The notes beneath the pieces were generated by a model. That model ran no database searches and was not told where the DNA came from. It saw nothing but the letters and a program-made list of their open reading frames with translations. DNA of 64,000 nt from Anniella stebbinsi (Eukaryota; Chordata; Lepidosauria; Squamata; Anniellidae). The DNA lies in NCBI GenBank assembly GCA_029215795.1, contig JARDYH010000003.1:104874609-104938608 (forward strand), read 5' to 3'. Made by a program: the position numbers and the translations under genes. Positions 1 to 12,730 of the stretch are shown here, piece after piece (within the stretch, counting starts at the first letter, position 1; every line of letters starts with the position of its first letter).

Positions 1-1091
1 GTACTGAAAGCCAGAACCATGCAAGAAAGGTAATGTGTAGCTTGAGTCTCAGTGTGTTTATTTCTAGGAGGCTAAACAAATCTCAAAATGGAATGCTTAT
101 AGGAAGTAGTGAAAGGAATTCCTATTAGCACTGGGTACAGTCTAGTTAGATGAGTAGAAAATATACAATTCATTATACGAGACCAAAGTACTCCCTCTTC
201 CTAATAATCCCCAGCAAAGCATTATGTAAACATATACTTCTCTGGGATAAATATTTCCACAAGATATTCCATACCTTTGTCTAATGTTTTATAATTGCTC
301 ATTATTTTAATTAATATAGTATATTGTATAGATAGACATATCCTAAAATACTGTTTAAAGCTCATATATTTTCAGTATATTTTCCCATGCCCCCTGGCGT
401 AGGAGTAGTAGACCATGGTTTTCAATTCACACCCATGTTTGTGTAACTAAATGGTCCAGTGCATGTCAAAATAGCATAGCAATAGACTGATGAATGTCTC
501 ATCATCAAATGAAGTGGAGAGAGAGAAAGTGTGCACAAGCAGATGTTACAAAAAGATTTGCAGTGAGTCATTCTGTCCTCCAATAGAATAAATATTCCCT
601 TCCCCATTTAACTGCACAAGTTAAAAACATAATATACATAGCAAGAGTAGCTGGAAAGGGCTGCAGGAGAGGGAATGAGCCTGCTATCAGTATCTCCTTA
701 GGGATAATGCTGGGGGGGGGGGGGAATGACATAAATAGGTCCGTTAGTGGTACTACATTGTGACTGTTCCATTTCAGTCTGGTTTTTTTTAAACCTTAGA
801 TGGATGAAATCATGAAGATCCTGAGATACACACACTGGAGATAGAGCGTATTCTGTTGTGTAGGTCCCGTAGTTTAGTTTTGGTTCTGTGCTAATGTACA
901 GCCAATGTTCAGTCGTTGCAGTGGGAAGAGGTAGAGGTTAGTGTCCTCCAGTGCATAGCTCAAACAAAGCCTTCGCTTCTGTTTTCCATAGATGTAACTC
1001 CTACCTTCCCATAAAGATTTGCCGCTTGATTGAACATTTACTTATTCCTTTTCCATCCTTCTGAGAAAAAAAAAACCCTTTTTTGTAACAG
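1..1091 (+). other. LRP6 intron (5' part outside window)
   Basis: No exon or recognisable repeat was found. It contains a G run at about 711–724. Reading both strands gave no LRP6 EGF or propeller sequence. Confidence 0.6.
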
Positions 1092-1328
1092 AACCGCCAA
1101 CCTGCTCCCCGCAGCACTTCACATGTTTCACAGGGGAGATTGACTGCATTCCTGTAGCTTGGCGCTGCGATGGGTTCACTGAGTGTGAAGATGCCAGCGA
1201 TGAGAAGAACTGCCCTGTGTGCTCAGAGACCCAGTTCCAGTGTGAGAGTGGGCAGTGCATTGACAGCGTCCTTCAGTGCAATGGAGAACCAAATTGCCAG
1301 GATAGCTCGGATGAAAAGAAATGTGAAG
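1092..1328 (+). CDS. LRP6: LRP6 exon: LDLR class A repeats 1 and 2
   Basis: First of six LRP6 coding exons in the window. LRP6 is the single-pass co-receptor that pairs with Frizzled in canonical Wnt signalling. The exon follows an acceptor (…taacag) and ends at G|gtatta. It enters with two bases finishing a Glu codon and leaves with one base of a Val codon. It encodes two complete LDLR class A modules, each with six cysteines and a Ca-binding acidic end (EDASDEKNC and DSSDEKKC). The sequence is very close to vertebrate LRP6 just before the membrane, closer than to the LRP5 paralogue. The open frame at 1170–1361 is a shadow in another frame. The rest of the ectodomain (propellers and EGF modules) must lie upstream of position 1. 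Confidence 0.95.
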
Positions 1329-1894
1329 GTATTAATGAATGTTTTCAACACATGGCATTAGCTGCTTAAGGGTGGGGATAGAGTTGGAAGTGAAGGAGGA
1401 GTAAAGGGACAATTTTTAACACAAGCTGGCAATATTTGTTTCAAACAATGATATTGGAACGAATTGTCTGTTCTAGTGTGCTGCAACTAATGCTGCATAT
1501 GCTCTGCACGACAACAAAACATTTAATTCTGTGCCCAGGAAACTCTGTTTCAGTGCTAAGAGAAATTATCTGCAATCTCTAGAAATCTCCTAATTTGAAT
1601 GAATTTGTATCGCTTGCCTTCTGCTATTTTAATTCTAATTTTGTTTGTAATTGGGAAAGGCAAGGAACTTCACAGGGTACAGCAACATTTTTCCTAGAGG
1701 GGACAAGGGTATCTTTGAATGGATTGCTTCTCCCACTTGTTCTCATAGGCGGGGATGATACAAATCAGATTTGTGCATGCTTTTTTATGTGGGAGGGAGC
1801 CCCCACCCAGATCTAATTCTGCCTAGCTCCAAGGTACAGCGCATTGGCTGAGTGCCACGATATTTCTTCCATTTCTGATCTGTTTCTCCCTCAA

Positions 1895-2930
1895 TTACCA
1901 CACAAGATTTAGTCAAGGTACAATACTTGCCAATAGACTCTAAGAAGCAGCAACAACTGTAATTCACCCTGATCAAGTAGGATTTATTCATCACAGATAG
2001 AGAGTAGGTAATCTGAGATTATTAGTGGATTTGATAATTCAGGGAAAGATCTGGCTGTAGTAATATCACTTGATTCAGAGAAAACATTTGACAAAGTGTT
2101 CTGGCAATTTATTTTACAACCCTGTCAAAATTCAGACTTGAATAAAGAATTCTTTATTCTTCCCCAAAGTCACAGGTGTTGTTCAATGGAATCCTTTCAA
2201 GCTCATTTTCTTTAGAAAGAGGTATACAACAAGGCTGTCCCTTTTGTCTGCTAATATTTAACCTCTGTCTTGAACCACTGATATGTACAATCAGAAAAAG
2301 TAGGGATATTTATGGCTTTTTATATAAAAACACAGAGTACAAAACACTTTTGTACTCAGATGATACGTTGTTTATCAGTAAACTTGAATCTTCTATACCA
2401 GAATGAATAAGATTCATTTATACCTTTGGGATACTTTCCAGAAATACTATCAAACTGAAAAAAATCTGAACTAATGCCACTGGGCCATAGCTTACCTTGG
2501 GAGATGAACATTTCATCTAGTTTATTTCCAAAATGGCAATTTCACTGATGCCCAGAGGTCATAGTTTACCTTGGGATATGAATCTCCAGGGATGTTGTCC
2601 AAATGATTAAATTGAATTTAAGCCTTCTCTCAGTGCTAATATCCCTCGACCTGGAAAGATATACTTCACTCACATTAATCATCTCAGGAAAAATTAGCAC
2701 ATTTAAAATGAACATACTCCCAGTCATGGTATATGTCCTTTATGGTATACCTACATATATTCTCAAGCTGTATTTTCAAAGTTTAAACATGGTATCTCAG
2801 AACTTTCTTTGGCAAACTGCCCCACCTCAATTTTCTCTGCAGTGTACCAACGTTAGAAGGAGGCTTCAACTTTCCGTGTTTAATTTTTTATCAGAAGGTA
2901 TTTCTCCTCTCTTGCACAAATAAATGACAG
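1895..2930 (+). mobile_element. L1-type LINE relic, reverse transcriptase region
   Basis: Degenerate pieces of an L1-like ORF2 can be read in order on the plus strand. They are a GFI…NLRLLVD-like start, an aspartate-rich lslDaEKaFDkv-like stretch, ERGIQQGCPFCLLIFNLCLE (2215–2275), a catalytic box altered to YSDD (2353–2364), and the downstream GKISTFKMNILPVMVYVLYG block (2690–2750). Frames are interrupted by stops and shifts. An internal direct repeat (2478–2515 and 2545–2585: 'ccat/gtcat agcttaccttggga') looks like a later local duplication. Dead copy in an LRP6 intron. Confidence 0.75.
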
Positions 2931-3065
2931 CTCCTTCCCTTTTGATAGTCTTAGAAAGTGCTTTTTTAACACCTTCTTTTAAATGGATGGCACTGTGTTC
3001 CACCCACATAAACAAGGAATTATTGTACCTACAATTCTGGTAGCTAGAGAAATGTTATGGCTCAT

Positions 3066-3300
3066 CAATTCCATTTTGGGCCTGTCCAGACAACACACAA
3101 AGCCATGGTTCGGCCACTAACCCTTTTGCAGTAAAGGGTTAGTGGGTGTGTTTAAACCATGGTTATGTAGTCATCATGGTTAGGAATGGTTCACACAACC
3201 TGCTAAATCATGGTTCACGTGACTCGCTAAGCCGTAATATTTAGCTCAAAATGCTTACCCACCATGGCTTGGCATGTTCTCTGAACAGGGTCTTTGACTC
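3066..3300. mobile_element. Palindromic hAT-like MITE (AACCATGG family), copy 1
   Basis: Starts with a 'tccagacaacacac' end and contains repeated AACCATGGTT-type inverted motifs (3150–3210) and 'cttggcatgttctctgaac' at the other side. The same end sequence (cagacaacacgctaaccc / gtatgttgtctgaaccc) recurs at 11470–11830 and, in weaker form, at 12731. The family assignment is by pattern: short, non-coding and palindromic. Confidence 0.5.
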
Positions 3301-3429
3301 ATGCGTACATATCAAGGTAATTCTGTGGTGCAATTCAGACTTGAAAATAGCTGAGCAACCCCTCCTCTGGAAAAGCTAGACTGAATGTGGAATCCATAAC
3401 AGACTAATAGGATGGAAGGGTGGGTTAAC

Positions 3430-4155
3430 TGTCCTGCCTAGGTCAAGTCCCATCTTGGCCCCTGACCAGAGTTTGTAGTGAGTCTGAGTCACCTGATGGT
3501 GAGCTGACCAAGGGAATTACGGCAGTCCAGAAAAAAGCATGGATCTTGGGAAGAAGCTGGAATAAAATATGGTGAAGCAGTCCAAGGGCAGACTTAATTC
3601 TGGGAGCAACATCTAGCATGGTTCCAGGTGTCAGAAGCATGCGGGGGGTGGGGGGTGGGTTGGCCTTTCGGTGTAGGAAGCAAGGTCAAGAAGCTGGATT
3701 GTACAGGGCTGAGCTGAATTCCAGCAACCAGCAGACTTTAACTGATAGCTGATATAACCTGGTCTCCCAAGCCTACCTGCAACAAGTTTGTCTAGCCTTC
3801 AAGTCCTTTATACTCCTAAGGACCCTTTTGCTCCAGGGAACCTGGTCCTTTGGCCCTTGAGATGCGTCCTTTGTCACCAGGTGGCTGTTTGCACGAGCAC
3901 CTTCTGCCGTCAGCACTGTCTGAGGCTGGAAGGTGATTTGACCTCTGCCATCACAGGTGGGGCATTCACAACAGATCCTTCCTCATCCTCCTCTGTAGAA
4001 AAGCCTGGCACAACTTCTCCTGCAATCCTGGGAATGTCCAGGCTGTTGCTGGAATCAAGAGGCCCTGTATGCCTCATAGGGTCTTTAGATTCTGTGGCAG
4101 CTGGATCCTCATCCAGGAGGAGTCATTCTGGGTCAGACCCGGGCCAGGCATAACA
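3430..4155 (-). mobile_element. Possible solo LTR (weak)
   Basis: A 726-base stretch begins TGTCCTGCC and ends GGCATAACA, so it is bounded by TG…CA with imperfect inverted ends. Read on the minus strand it has a TATAAAGG box near 3812. No clear target duplication flanks it and no polyadenylation hexamer is in the expected place, so this is a low-confidence call. The 121-residue open frame at 3788–4153 lies within it and matches nothing I recognise. Confidence 0.25.
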
Positions 4156-4739
4156 CCTCCCATTTGCAGGGTTTAAACATCTACCTGCTAGGGCCCAATG
4201 GCAACATTCCAATTAAAATAACTATTAATGTCCATATATAGCCCTTTAGCTTCAGAACCTCCAGTTTTATTGGAGGAACCTGTTGCTTCATCATAGCTGA
4301 CCAAACCTACAATTGATATCTATAAGCAGCTATTGGAATGCAATAAACTAGCTGTCTAAGATTTCAGGGGGTAGTGGAGAACGGAACTGGAGTGCCCCAT
4401 ACATTCATTACAGTGGAAAGTGGATTTAGTCTCTGTGCAATCTGTCTCTCCAGACTTAAAACATTGGCTGATACAACAGAAAGGACATTTTCTCCACGCC
4501 TGGCTCGCCTGGGCACGAAAAAGACATTGCGGGTGGGGGTGAGGAGACAGGCTGAGACTGGGAGCCACCCATTGGTGGGCTCCCTGGTGGTGTCACCACG
4601 GTGGGGAGGGGACTGAGCGAGTATTTATTGTACTCACCCCTCCCCGCAGCCTCTCTCTTCTTCGTTTGCGGCTCCCTCCCTCCCTCCCTGTAGGCAGTGT
4701 GGGTTTGCTGGTTGCTCAATAGGAGGGCCAAGTAGGAAT

Positions 4740-5225
4740 TTTTTGCTCATAATCTGCTTTATGTTTTGAGTCTTTTTGCCTACTTCACACTGTAAGACAG
4801 GTAAGGAGGAGTAATTAGGTTGATCTAGTTAATACGTTTCGGTCACAATTTAAAGGCAGGTTTGGGCGGGCATCCGGAGCGGTTGTTAGGGTCGGTGAGC
4901 ATTCACAGGCACTGTTGTTGTGATGGGTAATGCCTGAGGCTCCCAGCTTGTGAGCTTTATGGCTGCAGCTGGAGGGATAAGGGTTACTTTTGAGGCCAAC
5001 CTTCCTCACCCACTCGGAGCTAAATGGTGCGAGGAGGGTCGACACCGGAAGGCCTCCCTACCCCAAAAAGGGTAAGCCTGTGGGGCGGCGAATGGAATTG
5101 CGCCACTTCACAGGTGGTGAATGGCTCGCCCAAATAAAGAGTTGGATGCCAGCATAGGTTTTCCCATACTATAATAAAGTGGCCCTGTTTTAAATCCGTT
5201 TACATGTCTTGTCTCGTAATTTCAC
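4740..5225 (+). mobile_element. Unclassified retroelement-like segment, relatively CpG-rich
   Basis: A GC/CpG-richer block in an AT-rich intron. It carries 'aaataaagagttgg' (5132) and 'ataataaagtggccctg' (5171) near its 3' side, which resemble polyadenylation signals of an LTR or DIRS-type element, and ends near 'gtaatttcacac'. No reverse transcriptase or integrase can be read. The class is unresolved. Confidence 0.25.
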
Positions 5226-5917
5226 ACACCCCATTTCCCGCAATAGGTATTCTGCATATATTGGACACCTTGAGGCTTTTCAGAAAGAGATTATCTGTTT
5301 TAGCCTTATGCCGGTGTTGTGGCACCAATCATGCTTCTTTTGACTATGTGATGCAGTGGCCTCTTTCTAGCCAGACGTATTTTATGCATCAGATTTATGT
5401 TAGAAACCTTGTTGAAAATGGCAGATGTTCAGGCACTCCAACATTACATACCCATGGTATGAAAGTTGTCTGGTGGTCAGTGTAAATGGGTTCCGTGAGT
5501 CTTCATGATTTCCAAGAGACTTGGGCTTCAAGGATAAAAGATGAGTCTCCACCACCTGTTATTCAGTGGACTGATAGCTTTTCCCAGAAATGTATATGGA
5601 CATTTTGATTGCATATGGTAACTTGAATGTGTAAATAACTTTCAGTTTTCAACTTTGCATTGTGAGCTAAACTAGGCGATTTGTGGCTGCAGATGTTGCA
5701 GGTATCAAAATGTAAACTGCAATTTCACTCCCCTTCTTCTCCCCCCCCCCCCGTTGCCTTTCCTCCTCCTCCTCCTCTTCTTCTTGTCTCATTTCTTCCT
5801 TTTTCCTTTCCTTTGTGTGTTCTCTGTTATTTATATAAAAAGTTGAAAAACTTAATAAAAGCTAATAATAAAAGGGGTCTTCCCCCTCAAAGAATCAGGA
5901 GGGGTGGCAATGTTTCT

Positions 5918-7430
5918 ACTGAGGAATCCAAGGAGAAGGCCCTCCTCCTATAGCTACCTGCCTCACTTCCTTTGGCAGGGGCTCACGGAGAAGGACCCCT
6001 GAGGATGATCGTAGGGTCCAGGCAGGTACATGTGGGAGGAGGCGTTCCTTCAGATAACCTGGCCCCAAGCCGTTTAGGGCTTTGAATGTTAATACCAGCA
6101 CTTTGAATTGGGCCCGGACCTGGCCTGACAGCCAGTGAAGCTGGAAAAGAACTGGCATGATATGGTCTCGTTGGCCAGTCCCCGTTAACAGTCTGGCTGC
6201 CCTGTTTTGTACCAGTTGAAATTTCCGAACCATTTTCAAAGGCAGCCCCACGGATAATGCATTGCAGTAATCCAGACGAGAGGTTATCAGCGCATGGATA
6301 ACTGTAGCTAAGCTATCTCTGTCCAGATGAGGGCGCAGTTGGTATATCAACCTAAGCTGATAAAAGGTGCTCCTTGCCACTGAGTTCACCTGTGCCTCAA
6401 GTGATAGTTCCGGATCCAGGAGCACCCCCAAACTACAGACCTGATCCTTTAGGGGGAGTGCAACCCCATCCAGAACAGGGTGAACATCACCTAGCCGGAC
6501 AGACGAACCACCCGCTAACAGTACCTCCGTCTTGTCTGGATTGAGTCTCAGTTTGTTGGCCCTCATCCAGTCCATTAGCATGCCCAGGCACTGATTCAGA
6601 ATCAACAGGGTCACCCTCCCTCTGTCCCTCTCCTGGCACAGGTCATCCCACAGGGTGACCAAGGCAGTTTCCACTCCAAAATCAGGCCTGATGCCCGATT
6701 GAAATGGATCTAGATAATATGTTTCATGCAAGAGTTCCTGGAGTTGTCCTGCAACCACCCACTCGAGCACCTTGCCCAGGAAGGGGATGTTAGCCACCAG
6801 CCCATAATTGTTAATGGCCTCCGGGTCCAGGTTAGGCTTTTTAGGAGTGGCCTAATTACCATCTCTTTTAAAGAGGCTAGTACCACTCCCTCTCTCTGGG
6901 AGGCATTTACAACCTCCTGGACCCAGCCAGCGATTCCCTCCTTATTTGATGTAATAAGCCATGAAGGGCAAGGGTCAAGCACACAGGTGGTCGACCGGAC
7001 TTGGCCAAGCACCTTGTCCACATCCTCGGGCCTCAATAACTGAAACTCATCCAGCAAAACTGAACCAGACAGTGCTCTGAATGCCTTTACTAGTGGAACT
7101 ACATTAAGCGTAGTGTCCAATTCATGATGAATCTGAGCAACTTTATCTTCGAAGTGTCATGCAAACTCGTCACAGCTTGCTACCGAGGGTTCCACTATCT
7201 CTTGCCCTGGCCCAGAATGTAGCAGGCCACGAACCACCCGGAACAGCTCTGCTGGACAACACTGAGAAGATGCAATGCTGGTGGAAAAGAACTGTCTCTT
7301 TGCCACCCTCACCACCACAGAGTAGGCTCGTTAGTGAGCTCTAACCTGTGTTCGATCAGACTCAGCACGAGTTTTCCACCACCTCCATTCTAGCCGTCTC
7401 CCCTTGAGTTAGTAGTCTGAGAAATGCTTG
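5918..7430 (-). mobile_element. L2-clade LINE with internal deletion of the RT core
   Basis: On the minus strand two open stretches (7120–6710 and 6797–5916) encode L2-type ORF2. The order is: linker (TCVLDPCPSW…VVNASQREG…), then LGKVLEWVVAGQLQELL…DPFQSGIRPDFGVETAL, then abruptly CLGMLMDWMRANKLRLNPDK, SLGVLLDP, SRLDYCNAL, FKALNGLGPGYLKERL and RSSSGVLLREPLPKEVRQV. The RT palm with the catalytic YADD box, expected between GVETALVTLWDDLCQERDRG and CLGML, is missing while the frame stays open. The element also lacks its own 3' end, so it was cut after insertion. Intron of LRP6. Confidence 0.85.
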
Positions 7431-8623
7431 ATTTAAGACTTAGTTGTAAGTCGGTATCCAATGAATCTGAATAGATATGGTTGTATCTTAGGTCTTGGCT
7501 GTAGACAATGAATTTTGTGGTGTGTTCTGGGTGGAAGCTGGAAGCATGTATGTATAGCGCTCAGTGGGTTTCCATTATAAGGTGGTGGTTATATGTCCAT
7601 TGCATATAGTTGTACAGTAGTGTTCAGAAAGTGAACCTGTTGCATGGACTAGGCTCGGATTGATGATGGTATGAAAGGCGTGTTGGAACTTAATAACAAT
7701 AAATCTAATCCAGTGTTATGACTATCTAGAGGGGTCCATGCAAAATTCTTCCTGTAGTGTTGACATGATGGATGTTTTCTGTCAGTACACTGTCCAATGG
7801 TGTGCTGGGAAGATGATAGTTATGCATTGGTGCACTGATTAATAACATGTTGGAAGTATTCCTTAAGTTCATAGACAGCAGGAAAAGGCCTCTAGGTCAC
7901 AAGGAGTTACAACTGGCTGGAGCCAGTTTATGCCTTAGTTATCCAGACAATTGGCTGATTTTACAGCTTTCAAGAAAGTTATTGTCTAAAACTCACAACT
8001 CTTCCTACGTAATGTAAGTTCAAGGGAAAACAGTTTTAACTTCTCTGAAGAATCCAATATTTTCTTGAATCTCAGGATGCTAATCAGGCCTCTCTTTCAA
8101 CTCAGCATTCAGATTATTCATCAGGTACCTCTCCCAAGAGAAATTCTTACAAATTTACCCCATTTTTCCTGTGTTAAAAGTAAACAATCACATGGAAATT
8201 CCCAAGGCAGTCAGTAGTGGAATAGCATCTACATAGATCTCCTTAGCAGGAGATCTACAGAGAGCAGACGCAGCTCTCCTTGGGACATGGGTTCAAGACC
8301 AATGAGGGAGGAAAATAATATTCTTGGATTCTTCAGCAAGGGAACTCTCTAGCTTCTGTAGGTTTCATGGGAGCAAAGCCCTGAATGAAGCTCAGAGGTA
8401 GCAATTGTGGAAACAATTGTATACAGGATGCTTCCATTCCAACCCTTTTCTACTCCCAAGTGTGTTTTGCAATTATTGATGGCCTCCCTATTTACTCATC
8501 GAAGCACTCAGGTGACCCTGCAATGCAGTGCTCATCATTTATTGTAAATCAGTAAAATATTTGTTGGGTTTCATATCCCCTTGACAGGCAACAACAAGGG
8601 TCCACATTGCTTACAAAAGAGTA
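7431..8623. other. Intronic sequence without recognised features
   Basis: Between the L2 relic and the 58-bp L2 scrap. No exon, palindrome or LINE peptide was recognised on either strand. Confidence 0.5.
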
Positions 8624-8681
8624 AGGTTGGGGCCTTTGACAGCAAGCACCTCCGTCTTGTCTGGATTCAGCTTCAGTTTGT
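8624..8681 (-). mobile_element. 58-bp L2 fragment
   Basis: This stretch is identical over 51 bases (8631–8681) to the L2 copy at 17815–17865, and almost identical over 58. It encodes the L2 NPDKTEVLAVK region on the minus strand. Both sides stop abruptly, so it is a very short isolated scrap. Confidence 0.7.
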
Positions 8682-9104
8682 GAATATTTATTTGCTGTTC
8701 TTCTGTTGTTCTGTCTTTAAGAGTTCTAATCCCTGCATTAGCATGAATAGTTGAGTAAGTTTAGAGTAATCACTGATTTTGCACTTTCTTTGGCCGTCCT
8801 TGGTGTCAGTGAGGAGCAATCCCTGGTGGGCGAAAGGCTGGGCTTTGGCACGTGGGGGGGGGGGCAATGTCTAACTCTTGATGGAGGGGCCATGCCCTCT
8901 GAATCCCCACTCAGAAATAGTATTGTGTTGTTAAGAGCGAGCATACAAGCAACTATTGCTGATTTCATCTAGGACCGTTGTCCGCATGATATCTCTGACT
9001 AACTACCACATGGTATCTTGCATTGCCGTTAGTGCTCTCCCCCCCATAACAAATGAAGGGCTTGCCCACCTCTTAGTAGCACTGTTTAGTAAACTGTCTT
9101 TTGT

Positions 9105-9200
9105 CATCTATATCAATCAATCAATCAATTTTATTGCGGCCAACAGGCCAGAAAAATCATCCATATCAGTTGTGGTTTTTTGTCTAACATAAATACAGGG
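9105..9200 (-). mobile_element. LINE 3' tail fragment with (TCAA)n
   Basis: 'tcaatcaatcaatcaatttta' followed by 'ttgcggccaacaggccag' looks like the reverse of a LINE 3' end with an (ATTG)n tail. No coding part is preserved; the clade is not assigned. Confidence 0.35.
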
Positions 9201-9835
9201 AGCCTGCAACTGCTTTAGAAAGGTAAAGGGATTGAAGAGATGGGGGTGGGAGGGAGGCATAGGTTGAAGACAGCAGTCAGTGAAGTTGGGGGCAGTGACT
9301 ACTCCAGTGATAGATAATATTGCAGCTTGAATGTCTACTGCTAACCCCCCCCCCCCTTCACCATTTTCTGAGGGGATGGTTGGAAGACGAAGTAATGGAG
9401 TAGTGGGCAGTTTGACACACCAGAGGGGACATATGGAGAAGAGGAAGGAGGGTGCTCAGGTGAACAAAAGGCCAGTGCTGTTGCACTCGCAGGGAGGCAG
9501 AGCGGTGGGGCAGAAATGGGGAGGCTGAGTAGGGGTGGAGGGTAGTGTCACACCAGCAATTGAGTCCCATGGCTCTTTCTAGCACTGACTGCAGGTGGCA
9601 AGGTCATTTTACTGCTCAAACAATGTTCCAGTGGGAAGTGGGTGTCCCAAGAGGTGGGAAATATTATTCTGCTAAAACCCAGCTTCAAGGGAAGGTTTTA
9701 ATCGGGACAATACAATACAAGCATTCCCAGAAGCCACCAAAGATTAATAGACAAATAATTAATGGTGAATAGGCTGCTGACATACTGAAGCTTTGCCAGC
9801 AGTTACCCGCCATTCCATGCTACAAATGCTCCAGG

Positions 9836-9995
9836 GGTATGCACTGGGAAACAATCCATGACCTGCAAAAACAAGCCATGTCGCGCTTGATCACCTGGTG
9901 GTGCTACTGTGGCTTAGCATGGATAAAAATAACCCACTGTGGCTTAATTAAACCATGGGCTGTTGTGTCGTGTGAACTGGCCCATGGTGTCTGCG
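9836..9995. mobile_element. Palindromic hAT-like MITE (AACCATGG family), fragment
   Basis: Contains 'tgtggcttagcatggat', 'cccactgtggcttaatt' and 'aaaccatgggctgttgtgtcg', in the style of the copies at 3066 and 27497. Borders are not resolved. A C-rich tract (9346–9357) and otherwise plain intron lie before it. Confidence 0.4.
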
Positions 9996-10999
<1,004 letters not shown>

Positions 11000-11469
11000 T
11001 AAATGATCTTGCTTGTGGAATACAGGAGATGAAGCGTTTGCTGTGAAGCACTGCTACGTGCCTGTGGCATACAGACTTCATCAGAAAGTCTAATGCTGCA
11101 ACTGCACTTTTTACTCTACCCACGTCCATGTGCAGTGGAGGTTGCTGGCCAATCTGACTACTGGAGCAGAGTGAGAATCAGCAGAAGTGGAGCCAAGGGG
11201 GTCAGCATAGGTGGAGTCAACTACAACTCCTTTTCTACACAACCTCCTCTATCCATGTCACATAACTGTTCTTTAAAGCATAAAGCAAAGGAGCATTTAA
11301 AAACAGGGGATTTGACCACTGAAGCACACACTTCCTAAAGACATGAAATCTGACAAGCCACAACCAAAACCAACATTTTTTTCAAACGTGGATTGCACTT
11401 AAAAAAAATTTAAATGGTCCCCAATCATCATTAATGGCTTTGAAAAATATCACCAAAACAGTGACTGGG

Positions 11470-11830
11470 TCCCTACAACACACTAACCCACACTCATTGG
11501 TTGAATGTGGGGTTTTGTTGAATCGTGGGTTGTTCATTGAACCATGGGTTAGTATGTTGTCTGAACCCAGAACATTTTCTGCAAGGTTGTCCTGTTAACC
11601 GTGCAGTGGCATATTTTTCTCAAACAAGCCACCTTGAGAGCCCATGGCTTATTGTTGGCTTGTTTCACGGTGGTTAACAAGCCATGCTGCATGGTTAACA
11701 AGACACCCTGCGGAAAATGTCCTGAGTTCAGACAACACGCTAACCCGCAATTCAGCAACAACCCACACTCATCCACTGAGTGTGGGGTAGCGGGTTGTAA
11801 GAAAAGCCACACTGACTAGATGATGAAGTC
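11470..11830. mobile_element. Palindromic hAT-like MITE pair (AACCATGG family)
   Basis: Two related palindromic units lie back to back. 11475–11575 runs from 'caacacactaacccacactc' to 'gttagtatgttgtctgaacc'. 11713–11800 runs from 'gttcagacaacacgctaacc' to 'gtagcgggttgt'. Between them sits another palindromic stretch with 'ggttaacaagccatgctgca'. The ends match those at 3066. No coding capacity. Confidence 0.5.
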
Positions 11831-12120
11831 ACTTTGTCTGTAGGTTCAGACAAGTCCCAAGCTGGAACGCTGGAAGAGCAGAAGAAATCTAGGGTTTCTT
11901 TTGGTTAGCCCAATCAAGTTATTATTACAGCTATATGGATTTTGAATTTTGAAAAAGATGAAATACTCCCCCAACCCCCAGATAATTGTTTTTTTAAAAA
12001 ATACAAATTACCCCAATCCCCATAAATTGATTTTAAAACAGTACAAACAACCCTACATCCCAGAAATTGCTTTACCTAGTGTGCCCACCACTCAGCATCC
12101 CTGGAGTGGCTACTTGCTGA

Positions 12121-12725
12121 TCATTTTATTATTTATTTATTTATTTATTTTATTCAATTTATATACCGCCCCATAGCCGAAGCTCTCTGGGCGGTTTACA
12201 AAAATTAAAAACATTGAACATTAAAAACACGATGTACAAAATTTAAAACCATAAAGCATAAAAACAAGTTATAATTACAATATCCTTTAAAACAACAATT
12301 CTGGGTCAAAGCACAACAACACAAAACCCTCATCATATGCTGTTAAATGCCTGGGAGAAGAGGAAAGTCTTGACCTGGCGCCGAAAAGATAACAATGTTG
12401 GCGCCAGGTGAGCCTCATTGGGGAGATCGTTCCATAATTGGGGGGCCACCACTGAAAAGGCCCTCTCCCTTGTTGCCACCCTCCGTGCTTCCCTCGGAGT
12501 AGGCAAACGGAGGATGACCTTAGATGTGGATCGTAGTGTATGGGTAGGTTCGTGTTGGGAGAGGTGTTCCGACAGGTATTGTGGTCCCAAGCCATGTAAG
12601 ACTTTATAGGTTAGAACCAGCACCTTGAATTGGGCTCAGAAACATATAGGCAGCCAATGCAAGCGGGCCAGAGTAGGTCTGATATGCTCGAACCTTCTGG
12701 TTCCTGTTATCAATCTGGCCGCTTT
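12121..12725 (-). mobile_element. L2 LINE 3' end
   Basis: Minus strand: the open stretch 12623–12333 encodes VLTYKVLHGLGPQYLSEHL… RSTSKVILRLPTPREARRV… RAFSVVAPQLWNDLPNEA. This is followed by the 3' UTR with the box 'cccagagagcttcggctat' and a (TAAA)n-type tail at 12121–12150. A 5'-truncated dead insertion in an LRP6 intron. Confidence 0.85.
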
Positions 12726-12730
12726 GCACA

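Noticed and set aside
1170..1361. 63-residue plus-strand open frame over the first exon
   Set aside because: Different frame from the LDLR repeats, which give the expected cysteine pattern.
3788..4153. 121-residue open frame
   Set aside because: No recognisable peptide, no splice-site support; inside a possible LTR.
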